NCBI GenBank assembly: GCA_937864005.1 | Contig: CALMIL010000055.1 | Span: 1-47,736 of the forward strand | DNA: 47,736 nt | Reading direction: 5' to 3' | Origin: an uncultured Burkholderiales bacterium | GTDB taxonomy: Bacteria; Pseudomonadota; Gammaproteobacteria; Burkholderiales; Burkholderiaceae_C | Part shown: positions 1 through 8,860 of the stretch, in pieces | How positions within the stretch are numbered: the first letter of the stretch is position 1 | Layout: every line of letters begins with the position of its first letter | Position numbers and translations under genes: made by a program | Notes under the pieces: model-generated | The model's database searches: none | What the model was told of the DNA's origin: nothing | What the model saw: the letters and a program-made list of their open reading frames with translations, nothing else

Positions 1-97
1 CCGCGAGAAACTTCTCGCGCCGCGTCACGCGCTTCTTCTGCGCGAACTCGTAGCTGGCAAAACTCAGTTGCTGGGGCCGGTGCGGTCGGTGCTTCAT
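1..97 (-). CDS. IS5-family transposase, N-terminal fragment
   Basis: Only the first 32 codons are inside the window. The segment QQLSFASYEFAQKKR followed by VTRREKFLA matches the N-terminus of IS5-group transposases, where the same spacing of a short 'SF/TFA..EF..K' stretch and a 'TR+E.FL' stretch is found (IS5 itself: [20 protein letters not shown]). The DDE catalytic core would lie to the left of the window. The start is the ATG at 97-95; there is no good ribosome-binding site directly before it, which is common for transposases. Whether the gene is complete or active cannot be judged from here. Confidence 0.8.
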   Translation of the reverse strand, partial: MKHRPHRPQQLSFASYEFAQKKRVTRREKFLA

Positions 98-143
98 GGG
101 GGCCTATTCAAGCAGGATTCGGGCCGAATTGTTCAGCGTTTCC
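1..143 (-). mobile_element. End of an IS5-family insertion sequence (partial, cut by window edge)
   Basis: Reading leftward from 143 the sequence begins GGAAACGCTGAACAATTC, which resembles the IS5 terminal repeat as I recall it (GGAAGGTGCGAACAAG...). It is followed after about 46 bases by the start codon of an IS5-type transposase. The four bases just outside, CTAG at 144-147, match the YTAR-type target that IS5 duplicates. The other end and the second copy of CTAG lie outside the window, so an intact element cannot be shown. The insertion sits 113 bases before the PhoH-family start codon and may have replaced or added promoter sequence there. Confidence 0.7.
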
Positions 144-256
144 CTAGGTGACTGCGCGGCTTCTTTTGTTTGGACGCATTGCAGCCCTGCCGCGGATCGA
201 TGCCGCGTGCGGACACGACCTGCAACCATCTCATCCCTGAACCCGCTTCCCGAACC

Positions 257-1906
257 ATGCCCCTGCCCAAGCCACCCGCAAAACCCGCCGCCCTGCTCGG
301 CGCGGAAGACTTCGAATCCCAGGCGGCGCCAAGGCCGGTGCGATCGCACAAGGCGTCGGCCCCGACCGGCGAGCCCGCGCTGCTGGACCTGCTGGACACC
401 CGTGCCGCCCCCTCGGTCGTGACCGCGCTGACGCACGCCGCACCGGCGCCCGCGCGCGAGGTCGCCGCTGCGCCGCGCCGCGCGCGCACGCCGCGCGGCA
501 CCGGCCCGGCGCGCCTGTTCGTGCTCGACACCAACGTGCTGATGCACGACCCGATGTCGATCTTCCGCTTCGAGGAGCACGATATCTACCTGCCGATGAT
601 CACGCTCGAGGAACTCGACGATCACAAGAAGGGGATGAGCGAGGTCGCGCGCAACGCGCGCCAGGTGAGCCGCGACCTCGACGCGCTCGCTGCGGCGGCG
701 ACGCGCGGCAACGGCGGCAACGATATGAGCGCGGGCCTGCCGCTCGCGCGCACCGGCCATCGCGAAGCCGGCGGCAAGCTCTTCTTCCAGACCTCGTTCG
801 TCGACGCTTCGCTGCCGGCCGGGCTGCCGCAGGGCAAGGCGGACAACCAGATCCTCGGCGTCGTCAAGGCCCTGGGCGAGCAGATGAAGGGGCGCGAAGT
901 CGTGCTGGTGTCCAAGGACATCAACATGCGCATCAAGGCGCGCGCGCTCGGCCTCGCGGCCGAGGACTACTACAACGACAAGACGCTCGAGGACGGCGAC
1001 CTGCTCTACACCGGCGTGCTGGCGCTGCCGGCGGATTTCTGGGACCAGCACGGCAAGACGATGGAAAGCTGGAACCAGGGCGGGCTGACCTACTACCGCA
1101 TCGCCGGCCCGCTCGTGCCGGCGCTCTTCGTCAACCAGTTCGCCTACCTCGAGGCGGCCGGCGCCGCGCCGCTCTACGCCAAGGTCGTCGAGATCACCGG
1201 CAAGACCGCCGTGCTGCGCACGCTCAAGGAGTACACGCACGCGAAGAACTCGGTCTGGGGCGTGACGGCGCGCAACCGCGAGCAGAACTTCGCGCTCAAC
1301 CTGCTGCTCGATCCGGACTGCGACTTCGTCACGCTGACCGGCACCGCCGGCACCGGCAAGACGCTGATGACGCTTGCCGCCGGCCTCTCGCAGGTGATGG
1401 ACGACCGGCGCTACAGCGAGATCATCGTCACCCGCGTCACGGTGCCCGTCGGCGAGGACATCGGCTACCTGCCCGGCAACGAGGAAGAGAAGATGAACCC
1501 GTGGATGGGCGCGCTCGACGACAACCTCGAGGTGCTCTCGCGCGGCGACGGCGGCGCCGGCGAATGGGGGCGTGCGGCGACCAACGACCTCGTGCGCAGC
1601 AAGATCAAGATCAAGAGCATGGCCTTCATGCGCGGGCGCACCTTCTTGAACAAGTTCGTCATCATCGACGAAGCGCAGAACCTGACCCCGAAGCAGATGA
1701 AGACGCTGATCACGCGCGCCGGGCCGGGCACGAAGATCGTCTGTCTCGGCAACCTGGCGCAGATCGATACGCCGTATCTCACCGAAGGCAGCTCGGGCCT
1801 GACCTACGCCGTCGACCGCTTCAAGGGCTGGCCGCACGGCGGGCACGTGACGCTCGCGCGCGGCGAGCGCTCGCGGCTCGCGGATTTCGCGTCGGACGTG
1901 CTGTAG
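257..1906 (+). CDS. PIN domain-PhoH family ATPase
   Basis: Predicted cytoplasmic protein of 549 residues joining a PIN nuclease-like domain to a PhoH P-loop ATPase, an arrangement known as PhoH2, which has been linked to RNA unwinding and cleavage. The PIN domain starts near residue 87 (LFVLDTNVLMHD) and runs to about 240. The ATPase carries Walker A GTAGTGKT at 362-369 and Walker B VIIDEAQ at 468-474, followed by the PhoH-typical TPKQMKTLITR and GNLAQIDTPYL segments. The start at ATG 257 is preferred over one at 170 because the 29 extra residues are low in similarity to any family and MPLPKPP is a typical N-terminus of this group. An insertion sequence end lies just upstream. The domain call is secure; the cellular role is less certain. 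Confidence 0.92.
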   Translation: MPLPKPPAKPAALLGAEDFESQAAPRPVRSHKASAPTGEPALLDLLDTRAAPSVVTALTHAAPAPAREVAAAPRRARTPRGTGPARLFVLDTNVLMHDPMSIFRFEEHDIYLPMITLEELDDHKKGMSEVARNARQVSRDLDALAAAATRGNGGNDMSAGLPLARTGHREAGGKLFFQTSFVDASLPAGLPQGKADNQILGVVKALGEQMKGREVVLVSKDINMRIKARALGLAAEDYYNDKTLEDGDLLYTGVLALPADFWDQHGKTMESWNQGGLTYYRIAGPLVPALFVNQFAYLEAAGAAPLYAKVVEITGKTAVLRTLKEYTHAKNSVWGVTARNREQNFALNLLLDPDCDFVTLTGTAGTGKTLMTLAAGLSQVMDDRRYSEIIVTRVTVPVGEDIGYLPGNEEEKMNPWMGALDDNLEVLSRGDGGAGEWGRAATNDLVRSKIKIKSMAFMRGRTFLNKFVIIDEAQNLTPKQMKTLITRAGPGTKIVCLGNLAQIDTPYLTEGSSGLTYAVDRFKGWPHGGHVTLARGERSRLADFASDVL

Positions 1907-1910
1907 TGCC

Positions 1911-2174
1911 TCAGCGCGGCGCAGGCGCCGCGTTCGATGCGATCCACCAGCGCAGCGCCCATTCGGTGGGAATCGCGGCCGGCGGCGGGTCTTCGATCAC
2001 GTCCAGACCCTTCTTCAGCATCCACGACGAATCGTGCCAGCCGGGGCCCATGGACTCGTCGTCGATCGACCAGCCCGGTTGCGCTTCGATCTCGGTCGGA
2101 ACCAGCGCCAGTCCGGCCGTCGCCAGCTCGATCCTGAAATCTGTCTGCGCCGCGGAAAACGCCATTCTCGCCAT
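1911..2174 (-). CDS. Small hypothetical protein, 87 residues
   Basis: Unrecognised small soluble protein, convergent with the PhoH gene and separated from its stop by only four bases. It is rich in Trp and acidic residues, with a segment PGWSIDDESMGPGWHDSSW in the middle, and has no membrane segment or signal peptide. The ATG at 2174 is preferred because AAGGGG lies eight bases upstream; a GTG at 2183 would add three residues. Codon use is like that of its neighbours and the reading frame is open and free of rare codons, which supports it being a gene, but no function can be inferred. Confidence 0.6.
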   Translation of the reverse strand: MARMAFSAAQTDFRIELATAGLALVPTEIEAQPGWSIDDESMGPGWHDSSWMLKKGLDVIEDPPPAAIPTEWALRWWIASNAAPAPR

Positions 2175-2468
2175 GATCTGCACCCCTTCGATGAATCCGG
2201 GATGCAGTGTTCATGGGCCGCGGCGCGCTGCCCATCCCTCCGAAGTCCGAAATGCGGCCCGCAGGACACCCCCTGTCGGGCCAGCCGCGTCTTTCTGGAT
2301 GCGTGCTCCCCCATTCGGGGGAATCAGCGATGCGAACTCACGCGACGCACGCGTTGGAAGCGCTCGATGACGAAGGCCGTCGCGACCTGGCCGCTCGATT
2401 GACCCCTGCGTCGGCGCTGTACGTGCCACGAACAGCGGCGAGGAATGCACGGAACAACGGCGTGTCGC
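2175..2468. other. Intergenic region with a short prpE-like relic
   Basis: No convincing gene is seen in these 294 bases between the small hypothetical gene and hepT. The only notable content is the 28-base near-copy of an internal prpE segment at 2365-2392. A frame on the minus strand through it reads GQVATAFVI, very close to GQVAMAFVI in PrpE, but the similarity stops on both sides. The region looks like a remnant of rearrangement. Confidence 0.5.
2365..2392. repeat. 28-bp near-identical copy of an internal prpE segment
   Basis: Bases 2365-2392 match 3421-3448 inside prpE at 27 of 28 positions (one G/A difference at 2379 versus 3435), in the same orientation. In the minus-strand frame both encode the same short peptide core around QVA.AFVI. 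The hepT-mntA pair lies between the two copies. Confidence 0.75.
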
Positions 2469-2831
2469 TCATCGATTCGGCTGTGCGGCGAGCAGGCGTG
2501 CAAGTGCCGCCCGCAACGGGACGACGTCATCCGTGACGATGCTCCACACCGTGTCGTCGTCGATGCCGAGATAGCCGTGGATCAGTCGGTTGCGCACTGC
2601 GACGATCAACCGCCAAGGCACGTCCGGCGCTGATTCCCGCACAGTCTCAGGCAGGCGGGTTGCCGCTTCGCCGATCAGTTCGAGGTTCCTGAGCGTGGCG
2701 TCGTAGCGCATCGGGTCGGCCGCGAAGGTTGTGCGCTCGAGACCTCGCGTGTAGAGGAGCACCTTGTCGCAGAAGGCGATCATGTCCTCGACATAGAAGT
2801 GCCACTCGCGTGGTGTTGCTGCGTCAGACAT
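2469..2831 (-). CDS. hepT: HepT-like HEPN toxin (DUF86)
   Basis: Protein of 120 residues in the HepT/DUF86 family, the ribonuclease toxin of the HepT-MntA type VII toxin-antitoxin system. The HEPN active-site motif R-x4-H-x-Y is intact: R80, H85 and Y87 in RNRLIHGY. In studied systems the tyrosine of this motif is the residue that the antitoxin modifies with AMP. The ATG at 2831 overlaps the end of the antitoxin gene by eight bases, so the two are translationally coupled, antitoxin first. Longer upstream reading would only copy the antitoxin gene in another frame. Family assignment is strong; activity is inferred from the intact motif. Confidence 0.9.
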   Translation of the reverse strand: MSDAATPREWHFYVEDMIAFCDKVLLYTRGLERTTFAADPMRYDATLRNLELIGEAATRLPETVRESAPDVPWRLIVAVRNRLIHGYLGIDDDTVWSIVTDDVVPLRAALARLLAAQPNR

Positions 2832-3114
2832 GGATCGCGTCGCGCTCGACGAAAGGCCGCAACTGTGGCCGCAGGGCTTGCCGCGTGACCAGATCGACCG
2901 GCTTGCCGAGCAGGTCTTCGAGGAAGAACTGCAAGCCGAAGTAGCGCGCGGAGGTGGCGGGTCCGTCGAACTCGACGAGGATATCGACGTCGCTCGCGCC
3001 GCGCGGCTGATCGCGCGCCCGCGATCCGAACAGCGCCAACGCACGCACGCCAAAGCGGCGCCGCATCTCCGGCTTGTTCCGGCTCAGGAGGTCGAGGGTC
3101 GCGGCGCGGTCCAT
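2824..3114 (-). CDS. mntA: MntA-like nucleotidyltransferase antitoxin
   Basis: Protein of 96 residues with a minimal nucleotidyltransferase fold. The signature GS-x10-D-x-D is present: G30-S31, D42 and D44, with a further aspartate in the later strand GKPVDLV. Members of this family act as antitoxins by transferring AMP to the partner HepT toxin. The gene precedes and overlaps hepT by eight bases. The start is uncertain: ATG 3114 gives 96 residues, while an in-frame TTG at 3132 would add six. The pair sits between prpE and a region bearing a prpE-like relic, which suggests that it arrived as a cassette. Confidence 0.9.
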   Translation of the reverse strand: MDRAATLDLLSRNKPEMRRRFGVRALALFGSRARDQPRGASDVDILVEFDGPATSARYFGLQFFLEDLLGKPVDLVTRQALRPQLRPFVERDAIHV

Positions 3115-3157
3115 GAGCGAATCATGCCGCAAACCTCGCCCGCGCCGGCCGGATGCC

Positions 3158-5053
3158 TCAGGCTGAGGGGAAGAAGTCCTTGATCTGCTGCAGCGCGCTC
3201 GGATCCTCGATCGTCGTCAGGTCGCCCGGGTCGCGGCTTTCGCAGACGGCCTGGATCGCGCGGCGCAGCAGCTTGCCCGAGCGCGTCTTCGGCAGCGCGC
3301 TGACGAAGCGCACGCGCGACGGCCGGGCAACGGCGCCGAGCGTCTGATCGACGCGTTTCATGATATCGCCCTCGAGCTTGAGCTTGGCCGCTTCGTCGCC
3401 GAGCGCGCTCGCATCCTTTGCGATGACGAAGGCCATCGCGACCTGGCCTTTCAGTTGATCGGCGACGCCGACGACGGCGACCTCGGCGACGTTCGGATGG
3501 CTCGAAATCGCCTCCTCGATCTCGCGCGTGCCCAGCCGGTGGCCGGCGACGTTGATCACGTCGTCGGTGCGGCCGAGGATGAAGTAGTAGCCGTCCTCGT
3601 CGCGCACCGCCCAGTCGAAGGTGCTGTAGACGAGCTTGCCGGGCACCGTCTTCCAGTAGGTCTGCACGAAACGCTCGTCGTCGCGCCAGACGGTCTGCAT
3701 GCACCCCGGCGGCAGCGGGCCCTCGATCGCGAGCACGCCCTTCTTGCCGGCGCCCTTCATCTCCTCGCCGGTATTCTCGTCGAGCAGCTTGATGTCGTAG
3801 CCGTACATCGCGACGCCGGGGCTGCCGAACTTGCTCGCCATCTTCTGCACGCCGTTGGCGACGGTCAGGATCGGCCAGCCGGATTCGGTCTGCCAGTAGT
3901 TGTCGATGATGGGCTTGTCGAGCGCGCCGGCGATCCACTGCGCGGTCGGCTCGTCCAGCGGCTCGCCAGCGAGGAAGAGCGCGCGCAGCGACGACAGGTC
4001 GTATTTCGAGGGGTAGGACTGATCCTGCTTCTTGAGCACCCGCACCGCGGTCGGCGCCGAGAACATCGCGGTGACCTTGTATTTCTCGACCAGGCGCCAC
4101 CAGATGCCGGCGTCGGGGCGCGTCGGCAGCCCTTCGTAGAAGATCGTCGCCATGCCGGCGATCAGCGGCCCGTAGACGATATAGCTGTGGCCGACGACCC
4201 AGCCGATATCGCTCGTCGAGAAGTAGGTCTCGCCGGGGTTGCAGCAGAAGATGTGCTTCATGCTCGCCGCGAGCGCGACAGCATAGCCGGCGGTATCGCG
4301 CTGCACGCCCTTCGGGGTGCCGGTCGTGCCGCTCGTGTAGAGCGTATAGCTGGGGTGCGCCGAATCGACCCAGACGCACGGCACGACCGTATGCATGTGC
4401 TGCTCGCGCAGCGTCGCATAGTCGAGGTCGCGCCCGGCGACGGCGTCGAATGCGGCGAGCTTGCGGTCGATCATCAGCACCTTCGCCGGCTTGTGCTTCG
4501 CGAGCCGGATCGCCTCGTCGAGCAGCCCCTTGTACGGCACGACCTTGCCGCTGCGGCTGCCGGCGTCGCTGCTTACGACGAGCACCGGTTCGGCGTTGTC
4601 GATCCGGCTCGCGAGGCTCGAACTGGCGAAGCCGCCGAAGACGACCGAGTGGATCGCGCCGATGCGCGCGCAGGCCAGCATCGCGAACGCCGCCTGCGCG
4701 ATCATCGGCATGTAGATCAGCACCCGGTCGCCCTGCTTGACGCCCTGCGAGACGAGGATCGCCGCCATGCGCTGCACCTCGGCGTGCAGTTCGCGAAAGC
4801 TGTAGACGCGTTCCTCGCCGGTCTCGGTCGAGACGAAGATCAGCGCGTTCTGATCCGCGCGCGTCGCGAGGTGGCGGTCGATCGCGTTGTGGCACAGATT
4901 CGTCTGGCCGCCGACGAACCAGCGCGCGAACGGCGGGTTGCTGTAGTCGCAGACCTGATCGAAGGGGCGATGCCAGTCGATGAGCTTGGCCTGCTCGGTC
5001 CAGAAGGCGTCGCGGTCGTCGATCGAGCGGCGATAGAAGCTTGCGTAGTCCAT
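3158..5053 (-). CDS. prpE: Propionate-CoA ligase (propionyl-CoA synthetase)
   Basis: A 631-residue AMP-forming acyl-CoA synthetase that activates propionate, and often acetate, 3-hydroxypropionate or acrylate, with ATP and CoA. The N-terminal ACS domain begins MDYASFYRRSIDDRDAFW. The ATP-binding loop YTSGTTGTPKGV lies near residue 240, the adenylation motif YWQTESGWP in the middle, and the C-terminal RSGK carries Lys594, the residue whose acylation switches off this family. Length and the SYTLYTSG context fit PrpE better than Acs. GGAGA six bases before ATG 5053 supports the start. It lies downstream of an acryloyl-CoA reductase gene on the same strand, about 110 bases apart, which suggests a shared role in C3 acid metabolism. 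Confidence 0.93.
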   Translation of the reverse strand: MDYASFYRRSIDDRDAFWTEQAKLIDWHRPFDQVCDYSNPPFARWFVGGQTNLCHNAIDRHLATRADQNALIFVSTETGEERVYSFRELHAEVQRMAAILVSQGVKQGDRVLIYMPMIAQAAFAMLACARIGAIHSVVFGGFASSSLASRIDNAEPVLVVSSDAGSRSGKVVPYKGLLDEAIRLAKHKPAKVLMIDRKLAAFDAVAGRDLDYATLREQHMHTVVPCVWVDSAHPSYTLYTSGTTGTPKGVQRDTAGYAVALAASMKHIFCCNPGETYFSTSDIGWVVGHSYIVYGPLIAGMATIFYEGLPTRPDAGIWWRLVEKYKVTAMFSAPTAVRVLKKQDQSYPSKYDLSSLRALFLAGEPLDEPTAQWIAGALDKPIIDNYWQTESGWPILTVANGVQKMASKFGSPGVAMYGYDIKLLDENTGEEMKGAGKKGVLAIEGPLPPGCMQTVWRDDERFVQTYWKTVPGKLVYSTFDWAVRDEDGYYFILGRTDDVINVAGHRLGTREIEEAISSHPNVAEVAVVGVADQLKGQVAMAFVIAKDASALGDEAAKLKLEGDIMKRVDQTLGAVARPSRVRFVSALPKTRSGKLLRRAIQAVCESRDPGDLTTIEDPSALQQIKDFFPSA

Positions 5054-5167
5054 GGTCTGTCTCCGGGGTTCGAGAATCTGCAGTGAATGACGATACGCCC
5101 GTACGGCGATGCGATCGGGCGCCAGTCTTCGCCACCCTGCTTGCGCAGCGCTGACGCGAAGGCTGCG

Positions 5168-6160
<993 letters not shown>

Positions 6161-6308
6161 GCATTCCTCCGATCCGGTTCCGGTGATTCGATATTGCACA
6201 GTCTGCACCATTTGATGCCGCGCGACGAACGCCGGCGAATGCCCCCCGCAGCGCGCTGGTTTGACGGCCATCGGCCGCCGGTTGCGGGAAACAAGGGACA
6301 ATCGGCAC

Positions 6309-7433
6309 ATGCCCGAAAGAGTGATTCCGCTTGCCGATCAGCGCTACGCCGCCGCGGTGCCGCGCGTGCCCGAGCACGCGCAGCCGCCGACCGGAATCGT
6401 CTCGGACCGCATCGGGCGGCCGCTGCGCGATCTGCGCATCTCGGTCACCGACCGCTGCAACTTCCGCTGCAGCTACTGCATGCCCAAGGAGTTGTTCGGC
6501 AAGGACTACGCCTTCCTGCCGCACAGCTCGCTCCTGAGCTTCGAGGAGATCACGCGCGTCACCCGCCTCTTCGTCGCGCACGGCGTCGGCAAGATCCGCC
6601 TCACCGGCGGCGAGCCCCTGCTGCGCAAGAACGTCGAGGAGCTGGTCGCGCAGCTGAGCGCGCTGCGCACGCCGGACGGCCGCGCGCTGGACCTGACACT
6701 GACGACGAACGGCTCGCTGCTCGCGCGCAAGGCGCAGGCGTTGAAGGATGCCGGCCTCGCGCGCGTCACCGTCAGCCTGGACGCGCTCGACGATGCGATC
6801 TTCCGGCGCATGAACGACGTCGACTTCCCGGTCGCCGACGTGCTGCGCAGCATCGATCGGGCGATGGAAGTCGGCCTCGGCCCGGTGAAGGTCAATATGG
6901 TCGTCAAGCGCGGCACGAACGACCACGAGATCGTTCGCATGGCACGCCACTTCCGCGGCAGCGGCGCGGTATTGCGCTTCATCGAATACATGGACGTCGG
7001 CGCGAGCAACGGCTGGCGGATGGACGAGGTGCTGCCCTCGAAGGACGTGATCGCGCGGCTGCAAGCCGAGTTCGCGCTCGAGCCGCTGCAGGCGCAGGCG
7101 GTCGGCGAGACGGCGCAGCGCTGGCGCTACGTGGACGGCGCGGGCGAGATCGGCGTCATCTCGAGCGTCACGCAGGCGTTTTGCCGCGACTGCAACCGCG
7201 CGCGCCTCTCGACCGAGGGCAAGCTCTTCCTGTGCCTGTTCGCGACGCACGGCCACGACCTGCGGGCGCTGCTGCGCGGCGGCTGCAGCGACGCGCAGAT
7301 CTCGGCCGCGATCGCGCCGATCTGGCAGCAGCGCGACGACCGCTACTCGGAGCTGCGCAGCGCACTGCCGCGCGAGCACGGCGCCGACGCCGCGGCACCG
7401 AAGCGCGTCGAGATGCACTACATCGGCGGATGA
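6309..7433 (+). CDS. moaA: GTP 3',8-cyclase MoaA
   Basis: Radical SAM enzyme of 374 residues catalysing the first step of molybdenum-cofactor synthesis, GTP to 3',8-cyclo-GTP, in the cytoplasm. The SAM-binding cluster motif is C50-x3-C54-x2-C57 (CNFRCSYC). The C-terminal second cluster region shows [20 protein letters not shown], and TGGEPLLRK is the SAM-contact loop. The family normally ends in Gly-Gly; this protein ends ...YIGG, which is needed for activity. A purine-rich AAGGGA lies ten bases before ATG 6309. The stop codon overlaps the start of the next gene (ATGA), so this is the first gene of a coupled operon. Confidence 0.96.
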   Translation: MPERVIPLADQRYAAAVPRVPEHAQPPTGIVSDRIGRPLRDLRISVTDRCNFRCSYCMPKELFGKDYAFLPHSSLLSFEEITRVTRLFVAHGVGKIRLTGGEPLLRKNVEELVAQLSALRTPDGRALDLTLTTNGSLLARKAQALKDAGLARVTVSLDALDDAIFRRMNDVDFPVADVLRSIDRAMEVGLGPVKVNMVVKRGTNDHEIVRMARHFRGSGAVLRFIEYMDVGASNGWRMDEVLPSKDVIARLQAEFALEPLQAQAVGETAQRWRYVDGAGEIGVISSVTQAFCRDCNRARLSTEGKLFLCLFATHGHDLRALLRGGCSDAQISAAIAPIWQQRDDRYSELRSALPREHGADAAAPKRVEMHYIGG

Positions 7434-7720
7434 AGCTCTTCCCGCGCGCCGTTCGCAACCGGCTCGCCTGGGCCGCGGCGGCGAGCGTTGCGCTGCCGTG
7501 GGCGGCGGGCGCCTGGGTCAAGCACGGCATCGAGTCGCAGGCGGCGTTCGACGCCGCGCGCCGCGTCCTGCTGATCGACTATCTGGTCGCCGGCACGATC
7601 TTCGCCGCGCTGTCGATGCTGCTCGCGGTGGCCGTCGGCTGCTGGGTGACGGCGGTGATGAAGGGGCCGCGCCGCATGGCCGACTCGTTCCCGGTCGATT
7701 CGCCGCGCCGTGGCCCGTGA
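7430..7720 (+). CDS. Unknown small two-helix membrane protein within the moa operon
   Basis: Unrecognised protein of 96 residues. Two hydrophobic helices are visible, roughly 11-30 ([18 protein letters not shown]) and 46-75 ([19 protein letters not shown] and beyond), with basic residues at the N-terminus and after the second helix, which suggests both ends face the cytoplasm. Its ATG overlaps the moaA stop (ATGA) and its TGA overlaps the GTG start of mobA (GTGA). The double four-base overlap means that it is translated as part of the molybdenum-cofactor operon. No catalytic motif is visible. Possible roles are membrane tethering of cofactor assembly or an unrelated passenger; neither can be shown. 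Confidence 0.8.
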   Translation: MKLFPRAVRNRLAWAAAASVALPWAAGAWVKHGIESQAAFDAARRVLLIDYLVAGTIFAALSMLLAVAVGCWVTAVMKGPRRMADSFPVDSPRRGP

Positions 7721-8334
7721 TCGCGCGCACTGACATCACCGGCCTCGTGCTCGCCGGCGGCCGCGGCAGCCGCATGGGCGGCGTCGACAAGGGCCTGCAG
7801 AGCTACCAGGGCATGCCGCTGGCGATGCACGCGATGCTTCGCCTCGCGCCGCAGGTCGGGCGCGTGCTGCTGAATGCGAATCGCAACCTCGCCGCCTACG
7901 AATCGTTCGGCGCGCCCGTATTCACCGACGCCAGCGGCGACTTCGCCGGGCCGCTCGCCGGCTTCGTCGCCGGCCTCGAGCAGTGCGAAACGCCCTACCT
8001 CGTCACGGTGCCGTGCGACTCGCCGCTCTTTCCGGCCGACCTCGTCGCGCGGATGGCGGCAGCGCTCGCCCAAGCGAAGGCCGAGATCGCCGTCGCCTGC
8101 GCCCCCGAGGCAGGCGAGATGCGCGCCCAGCCGGTGTTCTGCCTGATGAATTCGGCGCTGCTCGAGAGCCTGGTGCGCTTCTCGCAGGCGGGTGGCCGCA
8201 AGATCGACCACTGGACGGCGCAGCATGCGTGCGTCGAAGTGCCGTTCGACGATGCGCGCGCTTTTGCGAACGCGAATACGCTGGCCGAACTGCACGAACT
8301 GCAGCAGTCGCCATCGGCGCGTGCGGATGACTGA
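7717..8334 (+). CDS. mobA: Molybdenum cofactor guanylyltransferase MobA
   Basis: A 205-residue enzyme that transfers GMP from GTP to molybdopterin to give the bis-MGD-type cofactor. The nucleotide-binding N-terminus [18 protein letters not shown] is the family signature. Downstream [17 protein letters not shown] and [13 protein letters not shown] are the typical metal and guanine contact segments. The start is GTG 7717, because no ATG lies before the LAGG motif and the GTG overlaps the previous stop as GTGA. The gene overlaps the following acetyltransferase by eight bases. Presence of mobA implies molybdoenzymes of the DMSO reductase class in this organism. Confidence 0.94.
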   Translation: MIARTDITGLVLAGGRGSRMGGVDKGLQSYQGMPLAMHAMLRLAPQVGRVLLNANRNLAAYESFGAPVFTDASGDFAGPLAGFVAGLEQCETPYLVTVPCDSPLFPADLVARMAAALAQAKAEIAVACAPEAGEMRAQPVFCLMNSALLESLVRFSQAGGRKIDHWTAQHACVEVPFDDARAFANANTLAELHELQQSPSARADD

Positions 8335-8857
8335 AGGCGTCCTGCTGCGCCCGATGGGCGCGGCCGACCTGGCGGCGTACAAGGCGCTGCGCGACGCCGC
8401 GCTCGCGGAGCGCCCCCAGGCCTTCACTTCGGACGCCGAGACCGAACGGCGCCGGCCGCCGGAAACCTATCTGGCCCGGCTCGCCGGAGCGGCCGACGGC
8501 GGCTGGCCGTTCACGCTGACCGCCTGGCAGGGCGAGCGTCTGATCGGCGCCGTGACCTGCGAACGCGACGTGCGCGTCAAGGTCGGCCACATCGGCAAGG
8601 TCGTCGGCATGATGGTCGAGCCCCCTGCGCGCGGGCGCGGCATCGGGCGCGCGTTGCTGAAAGCGTGCATCGCGCAGGCGCGCGAACGCGGGCTGCTGCT
8701 GCTGACGCTTTCGGTCACGAGCGACAACACGGTCGCCGTCGATCTGTATGCCGGCATGGGCTTCGTGCGCTACGGCCGGCTGGAGCGCGCGATACGCATC
8801 GGCGCGCGCTTTCATCACAAGGACTTGATGGTGTTCGAGCTCGACAAGAGAATCTGA
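8327..8857 (+). CDS. GNAT family N-acetyltransferase
   Basis: A 176-residue acetyltransferase. The acetyl-CoA pyrophosphate loop R-G-R-G-I-G-R-A is seen in [15 protein letters not shown], followed by the conserved helix and the C-terminal ...[19 protein letters not shown], where F-x-x-x-G is typical of GNAT motif B. The substrate is unknown. It overlaps mobA by eight bases and ends three bases before moeA, so it is embedded in the molybdenum-cofactor operon. GNAT genes are not part of the known cofactor pathway; the close coupling suggests either a protein-modifying role or a passenger. Confidence 0.88.
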   Translation: MTEGVLLRPMGAADLAAYKALRDAALAERPQAFTSDAETERRRPPETYLARLAGAADGGWPFTLTAWQGERLIGAVTCERDVRVKVGHIGKVVGMMVEPPARGRGIGRALLKACIAQARERGLLLLTLSVTSDNTVAVDLYAGMGFVRYGRLERAIRIGARFHHKDLMVFELDKRI

Positions 8858-8860
8858 CCG

